A DNA stretch of 57,377 nucleotides from Candidatus Methanomethylophilaceae archaeon (GCA_944321505.1 CALULN010000019.1:1-57377), one strand, 5' to 3'; counted from the first letter of the stretch, positions 37,243 to 47,088 are shown. Notes: generated by a model not told the origin, from the letters alone. Numbers and translations: made by a program.

Positions 37243-38268
37243 TCACTCCCTCTTCGGCCTCCCGCATTTTATCCTGTAGTATGTCAGCGGGTGGTTGACG
37301 GTCTCCCTGGCGCACAGGTCGTCAGGGTCGTAGCAGTTGCCGTTGGTCTTCATGGTGGAGCATTCTGGCGGGGTGTACCCGTCGGTGCCGTTGAGCTCCC
37401 CGGTTATGTGCCTTATCTGGTAGCTGGACTTCGACTCGTCGAAGTCCGGGGACCTGGAGAACACGCTGATGATCTGGTCGTAGCCCATACCTATGGCGTG
37501 CAGGAATGCCACCAGGGCGAACCTTCCGCTGTGGCCCAGGTTCACTCCGTTCTGGGCGTTGGCCATGAGGGTGCGGATGCAGGGCGGGAGGGTCTCCGGC
37601 TTCAGCTCCCCGGAGAACTGGGGGCTGAACCTCGCCTTGGCCGCCGTGAGTATGTTGGACAGTCTTGTGACCCTCTCGGACACCGCGGATGCCACCTCTG
37701 GAGGGACGTCGAGGGGGAGCTCCCCTTCAATCCTGTCCTGCAGGGCGTTCTGCAGCAGCCTGTCGAATTTCTCGTGGGTGAGGAAGACGTACCCCTCCTT
37801 CAGCTCCGTGTTGACCAGCTTCCATTCCGTGCTCTTGATGCGGGTGGAGAACCTGAGGAAATCGCTGAAGTGCATCCTCAGGCCGTCGTCGGAGACCTTC
37901 GATTTGACGTCCAGCTCTCCGGCTATGCGCTGGACCACGGCGTACTCCTCCTCGCCGAGGAGCTTGTTCATGCGGACCGCCTCGGCCAGGGCGTACCTGC
38001 GGGTGAGGAACCTGTCGCCGATGCAGGAGACCAGGATCCTGGCGTAGGGATAGGACATGATCTCCATGACCCTGTCGAAGTCGCTGCGGAGGGGGGCCAT
38101 GGAGACCTCGGAATGCTCGATGGCCGAGAGCACCCTCTCCTCCCCTCTGGCTCTGGCCTCCTCGAACCCCGGGGAGGACAGGAGGTCCTCCAGGCTCGCG
38201 CCGTTCTCGGCGGCCACCTCCTGGGCGGAGGCGAGGAAGGGGTAGCGGGACTCCAGGAAGCCGATCAT
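37243..38268 (-). CDS. priL: DNA primase large subunit PriL
   Basis: 341 residues. The C-terminal Fe-S domain has its four cysteines in PPCIRTL, PECSTM, GNCYDPDDLC and IKCGRP, with the GHSGRFAL motif between. PriL guides primer initiation with PriS, which is not in the window. A taac/taat box lies about 27 nt upstream. It converges on the CDP-alcohol transferase gene with a 2-bp gap. Confidence 0.92.
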   Translation of the reverse strand: MIGFLESRYPFLASAQEVAAENGASLEDLLSSPGFEEARARGEERVLSAIEHSEVSMAPLRSDFDRVMEIMSYPYARILVSCIGDRFLTRRYALAEAVRMNKLLGEEEYAVVQRIAGELDVKSKVSDDGLRMHFSDFLRFSTRIKSTEWKLVNTELKEGYVFLTHEKFDRLLQNALQDRIEGELPLDVPPEVASAVSERVTRLSNILTAAKARFSPQFSGELKPETLPPCIRTLMANAQNGVNLGHSGRFALVAFLHAIGMGYDQIISVFSRSPDFDESKSSYQIRHITGELNGTDGYTPPECSTMKTNGNCYDPDDLCARETVNHPLTYYRIKCGRPKRE

Positions 38269-38642
38269 CGCCGAGGGATTGGGTCCGGATTAGTTAACCG
38301 TGACGCAATCCGCGACGGGTCACGTACGGTCTGCTGAGGAAGGAAGCCGACCGTGCGATCGCAATGTCACGAATTACTAAGTGTTATGAAAATAGTTTTT
38401 CCTTTAAATACTGATTAGTATTTTTCAAGAATTAGTTTTTCTCCGGCAAGGGCCGTGCATCGGTATCCGTGGTCAATCCTTTCGAAGTCTGGCTATGTTC
38501 AATCAGATCCGTGTTCTGTTCTCAATCCATGACGATCTGTTCCGAATCCGGTGCTCCTTCCCGCTGACGGTTGTCCGGTTGGTGGATGTTTAAGACGGCG
38601 GATTGGAAAAACCCAATTTTGTTATACGCCCGAGCCCATGGG
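38269..38642. other. Intergenic region, A/T-rich, before the glycan cluster
   Basis: No gene seen in 374 bp. It contains the priL promoter, a perfect inverted repeat AAATACT-GATT-AGTATTT (38406-38423), an A/T-rich block with several TTAAATA-like boxes, and ttgttatac (38612-38620) ahead of the HAD gene. The base composition changes here from GC-rich core to the mixed style of the glycan cluster. Confidence 0.5.
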
Positions 38643-40340
38643 ATGGCGATGCCAGGCCTGGACGATCTCACCATCGGAGACGGAGTGAAGGTGGTCTCCT
38701 TCGACATCTTCGACACCCTCATCGTCCGTCCGTACATCCGCCCGAAGGACCTGTTCGCCCACATGGAGCAGGCGGAGGGTGCGCCGGGATTCGCCGCCGA
38801 GAGGGTGGATGCCGAAAAGCGCAGCAGCAGGTCGGTGGGAGCCGACGGCTCCAGGGAGACGACCTTCGACGCCATCTACGAGGAGATCGCTCCGCAGTAC
38901 AGGCATCTGAAGGAGGCGGAGCTCCGCTACGAGGCCAACGTCGTCAGGTACCGCCCGGTGGCGGATCTGTTCGACAGGCTGATCGCCGAGGGGAGGGAGG
39001 TGGTCCTGATCTCCGACATGTACCTGCCGTCGGAGCGCATAGCATCCATGCTGGAATCCTGCGGGATACGCGGGTACGGCAGGCTGTACGTGTCCTGCGA
39101 GCACGGCGTCAACAAGCGCCACGGCGGTCTGTTCCGCAGGGTGCTGGAGGACCTCGGGCTGCGCCCGGAGGAGCTGCACCACTTCGGAGACAACGCCCAT
39201 TCCGATCACAGGGTGCCGAAGGGCATGGGCATCCGCGCCACCCGCGTCCCGTCGCTGGCGGAGTCGTATTTCGGTAGGCATCGCAGAGCCGCCCGCTTCC
39301 ATCGCCGCGACGGCTCACTGTCGTCGTCGGTCATCGCCGCAACGGATGCGATCCGCTGGATGGAGCACGGGGATGACTTGTCATGGAGGGAGGTTGCCTA
39401 CCGCTTCGGCGGTCCCGCGGTCTGCGGGTACTGCGCCTTCGTGCACGATTCCGGGGACCGTCCGCTGGCCTTCGTGGCCAGGGACGGATACAACCTGATC
39501 CGGGTGTACCGCGTGCTGTTCGGCGATTCCAGGAGGGCGACGTACCTCTACGCGCCCAGGATAGCGTACATCCTGGCCGGCAGGGACTACGCATCCTACA
39601 GGAACCACAAGGCCATCCTGGCGGACAGGCTGTTCCCGGAGTGCGCCGGGATGGACGACGGGGAGAGGGAGCGGTTCTTCGACGGTCATCTGCAGGAGGT
39701 CGAAGCCCGCAGATCGTCGGTGGCAGCGGGCATACGCGCCAGGATGGAGGAGGCCGCAGGCGGAGGGGACCTGACGGTGGTGGACGTCACCACCCTGAAG
39801 TACACCTCGCAGAGGCTGGTCTCCGAGATGCTTCCAGACCGGGAGGTGGACGGTGTGTACTACTTCGTTTTGGATGATTCCGGCCCCCTGCCCCACAGGG
39901 GATACTGCGTCCGCGGGGTGTTCCCGCAGCCCGGGTCCAACATCAACCTGACGGAGTTCTTCATGACCGCTCCGGAGCCTCCCGTGAGGTCGATAGACGA
40001 TTCGGGGATGCCCGTGTACGAGGAGGTATCCGATCAGGAGCGCAGGCGCCTGGACATCTACGGGGACATCACCGACGGGGAGGTCTCATACGCGGAGGAC
40101 ATGAAGCGCCTGTACGGCGGCAGCATCCCCCGTCTTGAGTACGGGGCGGTCTCCCGCTGGCTGCGGGTGCTCACCGGGGACCGTCTTTACAGACCTATGC
40201 TTGCGGACATGGGCTGGCCGGTGGATCCCGCGAACCGGGTGTACGTGAGCATGGTCCTCCATCCCCGCGACTCGCTGTACTATCTGAAGAAGGCGGTCCT
40301 GGACACGGGGAGCGCCCTTCTCCGTCTGGTCAGGCATTGA
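38643..40340 (+). CDS. HAD-family hydrolase of polysaccharide clusters
   Basis: Encodes 565 residues from ATG 38643; the frame is open upstream but ttgttatac places transcription near here. FDIFDTLIVRP gives HAD motif I (DxxDT), ISDMYLPS motif II, and FGDNAHSD the DD-type motif. Residues 250-565 form a second large domain (FVARDGYNLIRVY, VVDVTTLKYTSQRLV) seen in bacterial 'HAD hydrolase' proteins of capsule and teichoic-type clusters. Likely acts in phosphoglycan assembly or transfer. It opens the glycan cluster. Confidence 0.75.
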   Translation: MAMPGLDDLTIGDGVKVVSFDIFDTLIVRPYIRPKDLFAHMEQAEGAPGFAAERVDAEKRSSRSVGADGSRETTFDAIYEEIAPQYRHLKEAELRYEANVVRYRPVADLFDRLIAEGREVVLISDMYLPSERIASMLESCGIRGYGRLYVSCEHGVNKRHGGLFRRVLEDLGLRPEELHHFGDNAHSDHRVPKGMGIRATRVPSLAESYFGRHRRAARFHRRDGSLSSSVIAATDAIRWMEHGDDLSWREVAYRFGGPAVCGYCAFVHDSGDRPLAFVARDGYNLIRVYRVLFGDSRRATYLYAPRIAYILAGRDYASYRNHKAILADRLFPECAGMDDGERERFFDGHLQEVEARRSSVAAGIRARMEEAAGGGDLTVVDVTTLKYTSQRLVSEMLPDREVDGVYYFVLDDSGPLPHRGYCVRGVFPQPGSNINLTEFFMTAPEPPVRSIDDSGMPVYEEVSDQERRRLDIYGDITDGEVSYAEDMKRLYGGSIPRLEYGAVSRWLRVLTGDRLYRPMLADMGWPVDPANRVYVSMVLHPRDSLYYLKKAVLDTGSALLRLVRH

Positions 40341-40385
40341 GGGTTGCGACACCTATATACAAGGGTTGCATTTGACGAAACGGAG

Positions 40386-41375
40386 ATGCATCCGAAGGTG
40401 AGCGTGGTGGTGCCGATACTGAACGGCGCCGAGTACGTCCCGGAGATACTTTCGTACCTGGACGATCAGACCTACCGCGATTTCGAGGCGGTGATGGTAG
40501 TGGACGTCTCGTCCACCGACGGCTCTCTGGATGCCGCACTGTCCGCAGGGAGGGATTGGCTGAGGGTGATCCAATCGGGCACCGAGGACGCCATCTCCGG
40601 GCCCAGGAACCTTGGCATGGATCATGCCGAAGGGGAGTTCGTATGGTTCTTGGACGCCGACGACCGTCCGCTGCCGGAGTTCCTGGAGCGGATGATGTCC
40701 ATACAGCAGGAGCATGATGCGGACATCGTGGCCTGCAACTTCGTCTACTCTTCCGATAAACACGTTGATCTGCGCAAGGGCAGGTATGCCTTCAGGACGG
40801 AGGTCATGGGGTCCGAGGACGCCATCCGCGCCAGAGCGGAGGAGAGGCTCCCGGTCACCAGCTGGAGCAAGGTGTTCAGACTGTCCCTCCTCAGGGACAA
40901 CGGCATAAGGTTCAGGAGGGGCTGGTGCGAGGACATAGGGCACACGTACCGCGCGCTGTCCTGCGCCCGCACGGTGTGCTACACCGACGAGCCGTTGTAC
41001 ATCTACTACCAGCATCCGAGATCCTTCACCAACGACCCCGCCAACATGGACAGCCGCGGCGGGGCGGAGCAGGAGGCCTATTCCCGTCTTCCCGAGGATG
41101 TGATGGACGTGGACGGCATGGGTTCCAAGGTGGCGCTGGTGCGTATACGGTCCAGCGGCCACATGACTTACCGTTCCTTCATGGGATACGCTCGCAGCGA
41201 CGGATGCAGGGGGATGCTGAAGCGCGAGTGCTCGGAACCGCTGGTCCCGGAGGCCATGTGGTATTACTTCTCTCCCACCACGTACTATATAGCCATCCGC
41301 CTGTTCCTGAGGTTCTGGTACTACAGGGACGGCAGGATGTTCACCAAACCGGCGGTCAGGAGGGGACGGAGATGA
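40386..41375 (+). CDS. GT2 family glycosyltransferase
   Basis: 329 residues. VSVVVPILNGAEYVPEILSYLDDQ is the GT-A start, FLDADDRPLPEFL the DxD motif, and SWSKVFRL with WCEDIGHTYRAL the acceptor side (ED). Cytoplasmic, with a basic C-terminus that may touch the membrane. ATG 40386 follows ctatatac (40354-40361) by about 27 nt. The next gene overlaps it by four bases. Confidence 0.88.
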   Translation: MHPKVSVVVPILNGAEYVPEILSYLDDQTYRDFEAVMVVDVSSTDGSLDAALSAGRDWLRVIQSGTEDAISGPRNLGMDHAEGEFVWFLDADDRPLPEFLERMMSIQQEHDADIVACNFVYSSDKHVDLRKGRYAFRTEVMGSEDAIRARAEERLPVTSWSKVFRLSLLRDNGIRFRRGWCEDIGHTYRALSCARTVCYTDEPLYIYYQHPRSFTNDPANMDSRGGAEQEAYSRLPEDVMDVDGMGSKVALVRIRSSGHMTYRSFMGYARSDGCRGMLKRECSEPLVPEAMWYYFSPTTYYIAIRLFLRFWYYRDGRMFTKPAVRRGRR

Positions 41376-42253
41376 TCCCGATAACGGTCGGGATATGCGC
41401 CTACAACGAGGAGGCCAACATCGAGCGCACGCTCCGTTCCCTGTTCTCCCAGGAGCGCGGCGTGTACAGTGTGGATTCGGTCATAGTGGTCTCCTCCGGA
41501 AGCACCGACCGCACCGATTCGATCGTGGAGTCCATGATCCCGGAGTTCCCCCGCATCCGCCTGATCCGTCAGGAGAAGCGGGAGGGGAAGAACTCCGCTA
41601 TCAACCTGATCCTGAAGGAGAAGGGGACGGAGATCGTGGTGCTCCTCAACGCCGACAACATCCTGGGCTCGCCGGATTCCTTGAACCGTCTGATCGAGCC
41701 CTTCTCGGATCCGAAGGTGGGGATGGTCGGCGGGCATCCTGTGCCGGTCAACGACACGGATACCGTCGCCGGTTTCACATCCCATCTGGTCTGGACCATG
41801 CATCATCATGTGTCGCAGATGAGCCCCAAGATCGGCGAGTTGATGGCATTCAGGGACATCGGCAAGGGTCTGCCCACAGATATGCAGTCCGATGAGGACA
41901 TCCTCAGAATGGATCTCGAGCAGGCGGGATACAGATCCGTTTACGCCAAAGGCGCATTGGTCCTCAACCGCGGTCCCGAGAATCTGAGGGATTTCTTCAA
42001 GCAGCGCGTCCGGGTGAACATCGGCGAGCTCTACATGAAGAAATGCTTCCGCTATCAGATCCCCACTCACGACTATAGGAAGCTGTATGCTGCGATACTC
42101 CAATCGATAAAGGACGTCGGCTTCCATCCGTTCAAGCTGACAATAGCTGTCCTCATGGAGCTGGTCACCCGGCTGTACGCTCTTGCCTATGTGAAAGCGG
42201 ACAAGGGCGACATGAGCGTCTGGGACAGGGTGGACAGCACCAAGATAGTGTGA
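41372..42253 (+). CDS. GT2 family glycosyltransferase
   Basis: 293 residues. ITVGICAYNEEANIERTLRSLF, SSGSTDRTDSIVE, LLNADNILG (N-A-D in place of DxD) and SDEDILRMDLEQAG are GT2 landmarks. The C-terminal 60 residues are hydrophobic-helical, suggesting membrane association, as in dolichol-linked sugar transferases. Coupled to the GT2 gene upstream. Confidence 0.85.
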   Translation: MIPITVGICAYNEEANIERTLRSLFSQERGVYSVDSVIVVSSGSTDRTDSIVESMIPEFPRIRLIRQEKREGKNSAINLILKEKGTEIVVLLNADNILGSPDSLNRLIEPFSDPKVGMVGGHPVPVNDTDTVAGFTSHLVWTMHHHVSQMSPKIGELMAFRDIGKGLPTDMQSDEDILRMDLEQAGYRSVYAKGALVLNRGPENLRDFFKQRVRVNIGELYMKKCFRYQIPTHDYRKLYAAILQSIKDVGFHPFKLTIAVLMELVTRLYALAYVKADKGDMSVWDRVDSTKIV

Positions 42254-43285
42254 TCATTCAGACAGAATCGAATCCACGGCATCCGCGAATGTCGTTCCGT
42301 CACCGACCCTGATGCATCTGCAGCCGAGACGTCTTCCGAACTCCATGTCGCAGTCCCCGTTGCCGATCATGTACGATCTCTTCACATCGATGTGGTGCTT
42401 CCTGACCGCCGCGACGCCCATGCCCGTCTCGGGCTTCCTGCATCCGCATTTATCGTCCGGATGGTGGGGGCATACGAAGATATCGTCGATCCTGCCTCCT
42501 TTTGCGGTCACTTCGTCCACCATCTTCCGGTGGATGCTGTTCAGGGTCTCTTCGGAGAACTTCCCCCTGGCGATGCCGGACTGGTTGGTGACGACGATGA
42601 CCAGGTATCCAGCGTCGTTCAATCTTCTTATGGATTCGGGCACGCCGTCGAAGAGGCGGAACTTGTCGGGGCTGTCGCAGTAGGGGACGTCCTCGGCGAT
42701 GGTGTCGTCCCTGTCGACGAAGACCGCTCTGCGACCGTACATCATCCTCTCCACCAGGCAGCAGACCATGTGTCCCGCTGCCAGGTACCCTTCCTGTATA
42801 TGCGGCGTGTCCTCAGACGGGACGGTGAGGGCGAAATCCGCGATCTCCCTCATCCTGCCCTTCATGCCGGTGAAGGAGACGGTAACGCAGCCGATCTCCT
42901 TCCCCTTCTCCATCGCAAGGATGACGTTCTTCGAGTTCCCGGAGGTTGACAGTCCCACGATGACATCCCCCGGGCGTGCGATGGCCTCCACCTGCCTGGA
43001 GAACACGATGTCGTAGCTGTAGTCGTTGCCCACAGCGGTCACGGGGGCGATGTTGGACAGGCAGACCCCCGCCATCGCCGGGCGGTCGAAGAGGTATCTG
43101 CCGGAGAGCTCCGCTGCGAGGTGCTGGGCGTCGGCGGAGGACCCGCCGTTGCCCATGAATATGACCTGGCTGCCGTTGCGGAGAGCCTCGACCATCGCGT
43201 CGGCGATCGCCGATATCTGCTCCGGGTCGATGTTCGATATGGTCTCCGCCGACTTCCTCAGCTCGTATGAGATGGTGTCGTTCAT
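42254..43285 (-). CDS. Fused sedoheptulose-7-phosphate isomerase and heptose-1,7-bisphosphate phosphatase (GmhA-GmhB)
   Basis: 343 residues from ATG 43285. Residues 1-183 are a SIS-domain GmhA (FMGNGGSSADAQHLAAELSG, GLSTSGNSKN, HMVCCLVE). Residues 187-343 are a GmhB HAD phosphatase (VFVDRDDTI, TNQSGIARG, zinc site CPHHPDDKCGCRKP, MIGNGDCDMEFG). Separate proteins in most bacteria, here in one frame. Together with HddA they build D-glycero-D-manno-heptose phosphates for surface glycans. ATG overlaps the HddA stop (ATGA). Confidence 0.9.
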   Translation of the reverse strand: MNDTISYELRKSAETISNIDPEQISAIADAMVEALRNGSQVIFMGNGGSSADAQHLAAELSGRYLFDRPAMAGVCLSNIAPVTAVGNDYSYDIVFSRQVEAIARPGDVIVGLSTSGNSKNVILAMEKGKEIGCVTVSFTGMKGRMREIADFALTVPSEDTPHIQEGYLAAGHMVCCLVERMMYGRRAVFVDRDDTIAEDVPYCDSPDKFRLFDGVPESIRRLNDAGYLVIVVTNQSGIARGKFSEETLNSIHRKMVDEVTAKGGRIDDIFVCPHHPDDKCGCRKPETGMGVAAVRKHHIDVKRSYMIGNGDCDMEFGRRLGCRCIRVGDGTTFADAVDSILSE

Positions 43286-44295
43286 ATTGTGGCCCTCCAG
43301 CTCCTGGCGCCGAGAGGCTCGAATGCGAAGTCGACGACCTTCGCTCCGAGCTTCTGAACCTCTTTCGCAACCAGATGTTTCTTGTCGTATTGGCAGACGA
43401 AGAACATGAATCCGCCGCCTCCGGCTCCGGAGACCTTGCCTCCGTATGCTCCGGAGTCCATGGCGGCCTTGTATATCGCATCGATGCGGGGGTTGGTAAT
43501 GCTGTCGGAGAACCTCTTCTTCTGGGCCCAGGATTCCTTGAGGAGTGTGCCTGCTTCCACCACATCCCCCTTCCTGAGTGCGGTGGCGATCTCGTCGGCC
43601 AGGGCCTTGGTGGCGTCCAGGGCATCTTCGTTGGTGCCTTTCCTGAAGGACTTCACCTGCGACTCTATGATCCCGGCGGATTCCCTCGAACGGCCGGTGT
43701 AGCACAGCAGGGAACAGTACTGCAGCTCGTTCACGGTATCGTTGGAGATGTTCAGGGGGTTGACCCTCACTCCGTCGGCTGTGAACTCCATGAGGTTGAA
43801 TCCGCCGAATGCCGCCGCGTACTGGTCCTGTTTGCCTCCCTTGAGGCCAAGCTCCTCCCTCTCCAGGTGATATGCCAGGGATGCCAGGTCAGAGTTGGAC
43901 ATCCCGATGTTCTTCCACTCGGCGACGGCTTTGAGAATCGCCACGATGACCGTTGAGGATCCGCCGAGTCCCGATCCCGGGGGAGCCTCCGAATGGATGA
44001 ACATGTCGAATCCGTCTGTTATGCCGAAGTGGTTGGTGACGACCTTCACCAGATCCATGTTCCCGTCGTAGTCCAGGGGGCCGTCCGAGAGGTCTGCCTC
44101 GAATGTGCCGTAGTCCAGGGAGTTGATGGACATGCGGTCGCTGTTGTTGGGGGATATGGAGCAGTATGCGTGCTTCCCGATGGTGGCGTTGAGCACCAGG
44201 CCGCCCTTCATCGATGCATAGGGCTCGACGTCGGTGCCGCCGCCGGCGATGCCTATGCGGAGGGGTGCGCAGGAACGGATAATCTCATTCGGCAA
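43282..44295 (-). CDS. hddA: D-glycero-D-manno-heptose 7-phosphate kinase (HddA-like GHMP kinase)
   Basis: 337 residues. PLRIGIAGGGTDVEPYA, PPGSGLGGSSTVIVAILKA and VSGAGGGGFMFF are GHMP kinase motifs in the HddA form (GGGTDV..Y). Expected product is heptose 1,7-bisphosphate, the substrate of the GmhB half encoded next. Start TTG 44295 is the only plausible one; aatataaac (44327-44335) lies about 30 nt upstream. Confidence 0.88.
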   Translation of the reverse strand: MPNEIIRSCAPLRIGIAGGGTDVEPYASMKGGLVLNATIGKHAYCSISPNNSDRMSINSLDYGTFEADLSDGPLDYDGNMDLVKVVTNHFGITDGFDMFIHSEAPPGSGLGGSSTVIVAILKAVAEWKNIGMSNSDLASLAYHLEREELGLKGGKQDQYAAAFGGFNLMEFTADGVRVNPLNISNDTVNELQYCSLLCYTGRSRESAGIIESQVKSFRKGTNEDALDATKALADEIATALRKGDVVEAGTLLKESWAQKKRFSDSITNPRIDAIYKAAMDSGAYGGKVSGAGGGGFMFFVCQYDKKHLVAKEVQKLGAKVVDFAFEPLGARSWRATI

Positions 44296-44473
44296 TGTGA
44301 TCTACCTTGCCCTTACATACATCTGTGGTTTATATTGAGTGTGTATATTGGTGCAGTAGAAAACACGGAGTGTTGCGTCCTTTCTTCGTCTGTTGAGGAT
44401 GTGGTCTAAGAAACAGATATGTATGATGTCCGTTTGATTCCAGGCAGATTGTTTTTTTTGAGTGTGTGGTTTC

Positions 44474-45883
44474 ATGTCCGAAGGTTCAGATTATCAGAAC
44501 GCCGTTGCGGTGCTGGATGACATCCTGGATTCAAAGTGCCCCGGGGGAGAAGAGGCAGAATTCAAGTTCCGCGCTTACACTGAGAAAAAGTCGTCTTCGG
44601 AGCACATTAAGCTGGTGTATGCAGCGGTAAATGCGGTACGTCAGGCAGGGCCGATCTCCGTCATCAAATCATTATTCGTCAGGTTTCGGGGTTTCGTCGA
44701 CAAGTATGGTCTGCCGACGGTCGTGAGAGCGGGGATAGGCGTTCTGTCAGGTAATTTCCGGCTGGAAGATACGCCTTCGGAAGATGACTGTCCCTACTCT
44801 GCAGAGCCGCTATCAGAGCCGTGTTCCTCATTCCCTGGTGATGTGTTTGTTGTTGTTATGAACGTAGGCGGTGATGCGGAAGGTTGCATACGCCAACTTC
44901 GTTCCATCGGATTCAATGGGAAGTCGACAGTCATCAACCCATCCAATCCAGTCAGCGATAATGGCTGTGGCATTGCCAATGGGGGTGTGTGGACGGGTGG
45001 TTTGAACACAGCCATAGCATCATCTCCTGTCGAGAAGATCCTAGTCATGAAGGATACCTGCAGAGCAGAGTTGAAAGCTGTCGCATCACTGGTCGGACTG
45101 CTCGATCGTGCCAGCGCCGGGATGGCCGGTTGCAACATTATCAGGTCAAAAGATGAGACGGTGTGCTGTGGTGGGATGCTTCTGAAAGACGGAACGATGC
45201 TGTCAAACGATCTGTCTTCACAGAGATTCATGCTGCCAGGCTCCACCGTAGAAGTGGATTTCATCAACAACGGAGTGATTGCGTTCAGGAAGTCGGTCAT
45301 CGAGTCGTGTGGTCTCTTTGACAGCACATTCGGCAGTCTCAATGCCGCATTGACTGACATGTCTCTCCGCCTGAGAATGCGTGGGTTCTCCCAATTGGTC
45401 TCGCCGTTCCCTATGCTCATGTGCTTAGGCGTGGACTCCGACGTTTCGATCTCCGAATCGGACGCCTCTGTCCTTGCGAGCAGGTGGAGGGCATTCGTTT
45501 CATCGAATTACAGGGCTATGCGCCCCGAGGAGGCCGATGAGCTCCTGGCAAGGGACAGGAGAAACATCCTTGTGGTCATCGACAGCTGTGATGGCCTTCC
45601 GGTTGCAAACAGCGCGGAGGTTCTGGCCATAGGTCCGATTGCGCGCCCATCCGATCCAGCTCTGGAGCTCATACGCAGAGGCGGGATGAGATACACAGGT
45701 GTTTTTTCCAAGAAAGAGAGCGGAGAATCGTGGATGAAGAGCAATGCGATACTCTTTGACGAAATCCACCTGGTCGGAAAGAAGGCGGGGGAGTATCTGG
45801 CGTCTGCCAAATCCAATGGCAATGCCAGAGTCCTCTGTTACGATGATGCAGAGGCATTTGTTGAAGGGAGGCGTGTGCAATGA
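44474..45883 (+). CDS. Divergent GT2-like protein of the glycan cluster
   Basis: Encodes 469 residues from ATG 44474. The middle (about 115-330) resembles a rhamnosyl-type GT2: FVVVMNVGGDAEGCIRQL, NGGVWTGGLNTAI, ILVMKDTC (where the DxD should be), FINNGVIAFRKSVIESCGLF DS (two blocks). The metal-binding Asp pair is not evident, so activity may be changed or lost. The last 100 residues are another alpha/beta unit. No close family recognised. Codons are less GC-rich than the core. It overlaps the following GT4 gene. Confidence 0.6.
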   Translation: MSEGSDYQNAVAVLDDILDSKCPGGEEAEFKFRAYTEKKSSSEHIKLVYAAVNAVRQAGPISVIKSLFVRFRGFVDKYGLPTVVRAGIGVLSGNFRLEDTPSEDDCPYSAEPLSEPCSSFPGDVFVVVMNVGGDAEGCIRQLRSIGFNGKSTVINPSNPVSDNGCGIANGGVWTGGLNTAIASSPVEKILVMKDTCRAELKAVASLVGLLDRASAGMAGCNIIRSKDETVCCGGMLLKDGTMLSNDLSSQRFMLPGSTVEVDFINNGVIAFRKSVIESCGLFDSTFGSLNAALTDMSLRLRMRGFSQLVSPFPMLMCLGVDSDVSISESDASVLASRWRAFVSSNYRAMRPEEADELLARDRRNILVVIDSCDGLPVANSAEVLAIGPIARPSDPALELIRRGGMRYTGVFSKKESGESWMKSNAILFDEIHLVGKKAGEYLASAKSNGNARVLCYDDAEAFVEGRRVQ

Positions 45884-47088
45884 GGCCGATAAAGGTGCTG
45901 GACATCGCACATTACATGATGTGCCCGCCCAAATCTGGTGGGGTCCAGCGTATGCTTTCGCCTTTATCACATATGTCCGAGTCGGAGATAGAGTTCGATT
46001 TCCTTTTCGCGACATACGATCCATTGGCAGGGTGCAAGTGCTCAATGTACATCGAGCGCATTCCGGTGGTCGGTTGTGCGGAATTCGTGGTGTACGAGGA
46101 GAACAAACTCTTCGCCGATCTCCTTCCGGGCAGAATGCCAGAGGATGTCTGGAACACAATCTCTCGTCGTCTTCTGGATAAGGCCGTTGAGATGGTTTCA
46201 ACAAAAGAGTACGACATCGTTCAGATCGAGCATTCGTTCCTCTCATGGCTGGTGCCGTATATCCGTGCAGCATCGCCGAACGTCAGAATCGTGTTGGATG
46301 CCCACAATGCAGAGTACCGCATCATCGAGCTGTGGGATAAGTATGATCCTTCCAAGGCAATGCATGCCCGTGCCGCCGCTTTGAAGGAATGGGAATTCAG
46401 GACGTGGGCCTGGTTCGATGCTATAGTGACAGTTTCTTCGTACGAGAGGGATCTTGTCCGCGAGGTCAGCGGCGTAGACAAGGTGTATGAGGTTCCTACG
46501 GGCGGCGGCATAGACGTGATCAAGTATGAACCGGAACCTGATGTGGAGAAGACATACGATATCCTATACATCGGGACCATGGACTGGTATCCAAATGCGC
46601 AGGGTCTGGTCTGGTTCATGGAGCAGGTACTGCCGATAATCCAACAGAAACGTCCAGGGACCAGGTTCCACATCATCGGATCCGGCTCTCCGAACCAGGC
46701 GATGCTGGCTGTCGCGAATAGGATCCCGGGTGTGGAATTCCTGGGGTTCCAGGCAGATGATGTGTATTTCTTCCATAGGGCCAGGGTTTTCGTGGTCCCT
46801 CTCTGGATCGGCGGCGGCGCCAGGGTCAAAATACCGACGGCCTGGGCTGCGGGGATCCCTGTGGTTTCGACGACATTCGGTGCTGAAGGCAATGGGGCGC
46901 AGGATTCGTACAACATCCTGCTGGCAGATACTCCGGAAGATTTCGCGGAAGCTGTCTTGAAGATACTCGCCTCCGCCGAGTTGTCCGGCACTCTGTCGAA
47001 GAATGCCCTGGATCAGGTCCGCAGCAGATTCACCACCGAGTATTGTGCGAAGAAACTGGTGGAGATCTACAGGGACATCCTCAGCTGA
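45880..47088 (+). CDS. GT4 family glycosyltransferase
   Basis: 402 residues of GT-B fold. 'PPKSGGVQRM' near the start, LDAHNAEYRI, ILYIGTMDWYPNAQGLVWFM and WIGGGARVKIPTAWAAGIPV VSTT match the PEP-CTERM/exopolysaccharide type GT4, which uses GGGaRlK in place of the E(x7)E. ATG 45880 overlaps the preceding stop. Convergent with the ABC ATPase gene, overlapping by eight bases. Confidence 0.85.
   Translation: MRPIKVLDIAHYMMCPPKSGGVQRMLSPLSHMSESEIEFDFLFATYDPLAGCKCSMYIERIPVVGCAEFVVYEENKLFADLLPGRMPEDVWNTISRRLLDKAVEMVSTKEYDIVQIEHSFLSWLVPYIRAASPNVRIVLDAHNAEYRIIELWDKYDPSKAMHARAAALKEWEFRTWAWFDAIVTVSSYERDLVREVSGVDKVYEVPTGGGIDVIKYEPEPDVEKTYDILYIGTMDWYPNAQGLVWFMEQVLPIIQQKRPGTRFHIIGSGSPNQAMLAVANRIPGVEFLGFQADDVYFFHRARVFVVPLWIGGGARVKIPTAWAAGIPVVSTTFGAEGNGAQDSYNILLADTPEDFAEAVLKILASAELSGTLSKNALDQVRSRFTTEYCAKKLVEIYRDILS

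Noticed and set aside
38406-38423. AAATACT-GATT-AGTATTT as a replication origin element
   Set aside because: It is a single inverted repeat in an A/T-rich promoter region with no Cdc6/Orc1 gene or ORB repeats in the window, despite priL nearby.
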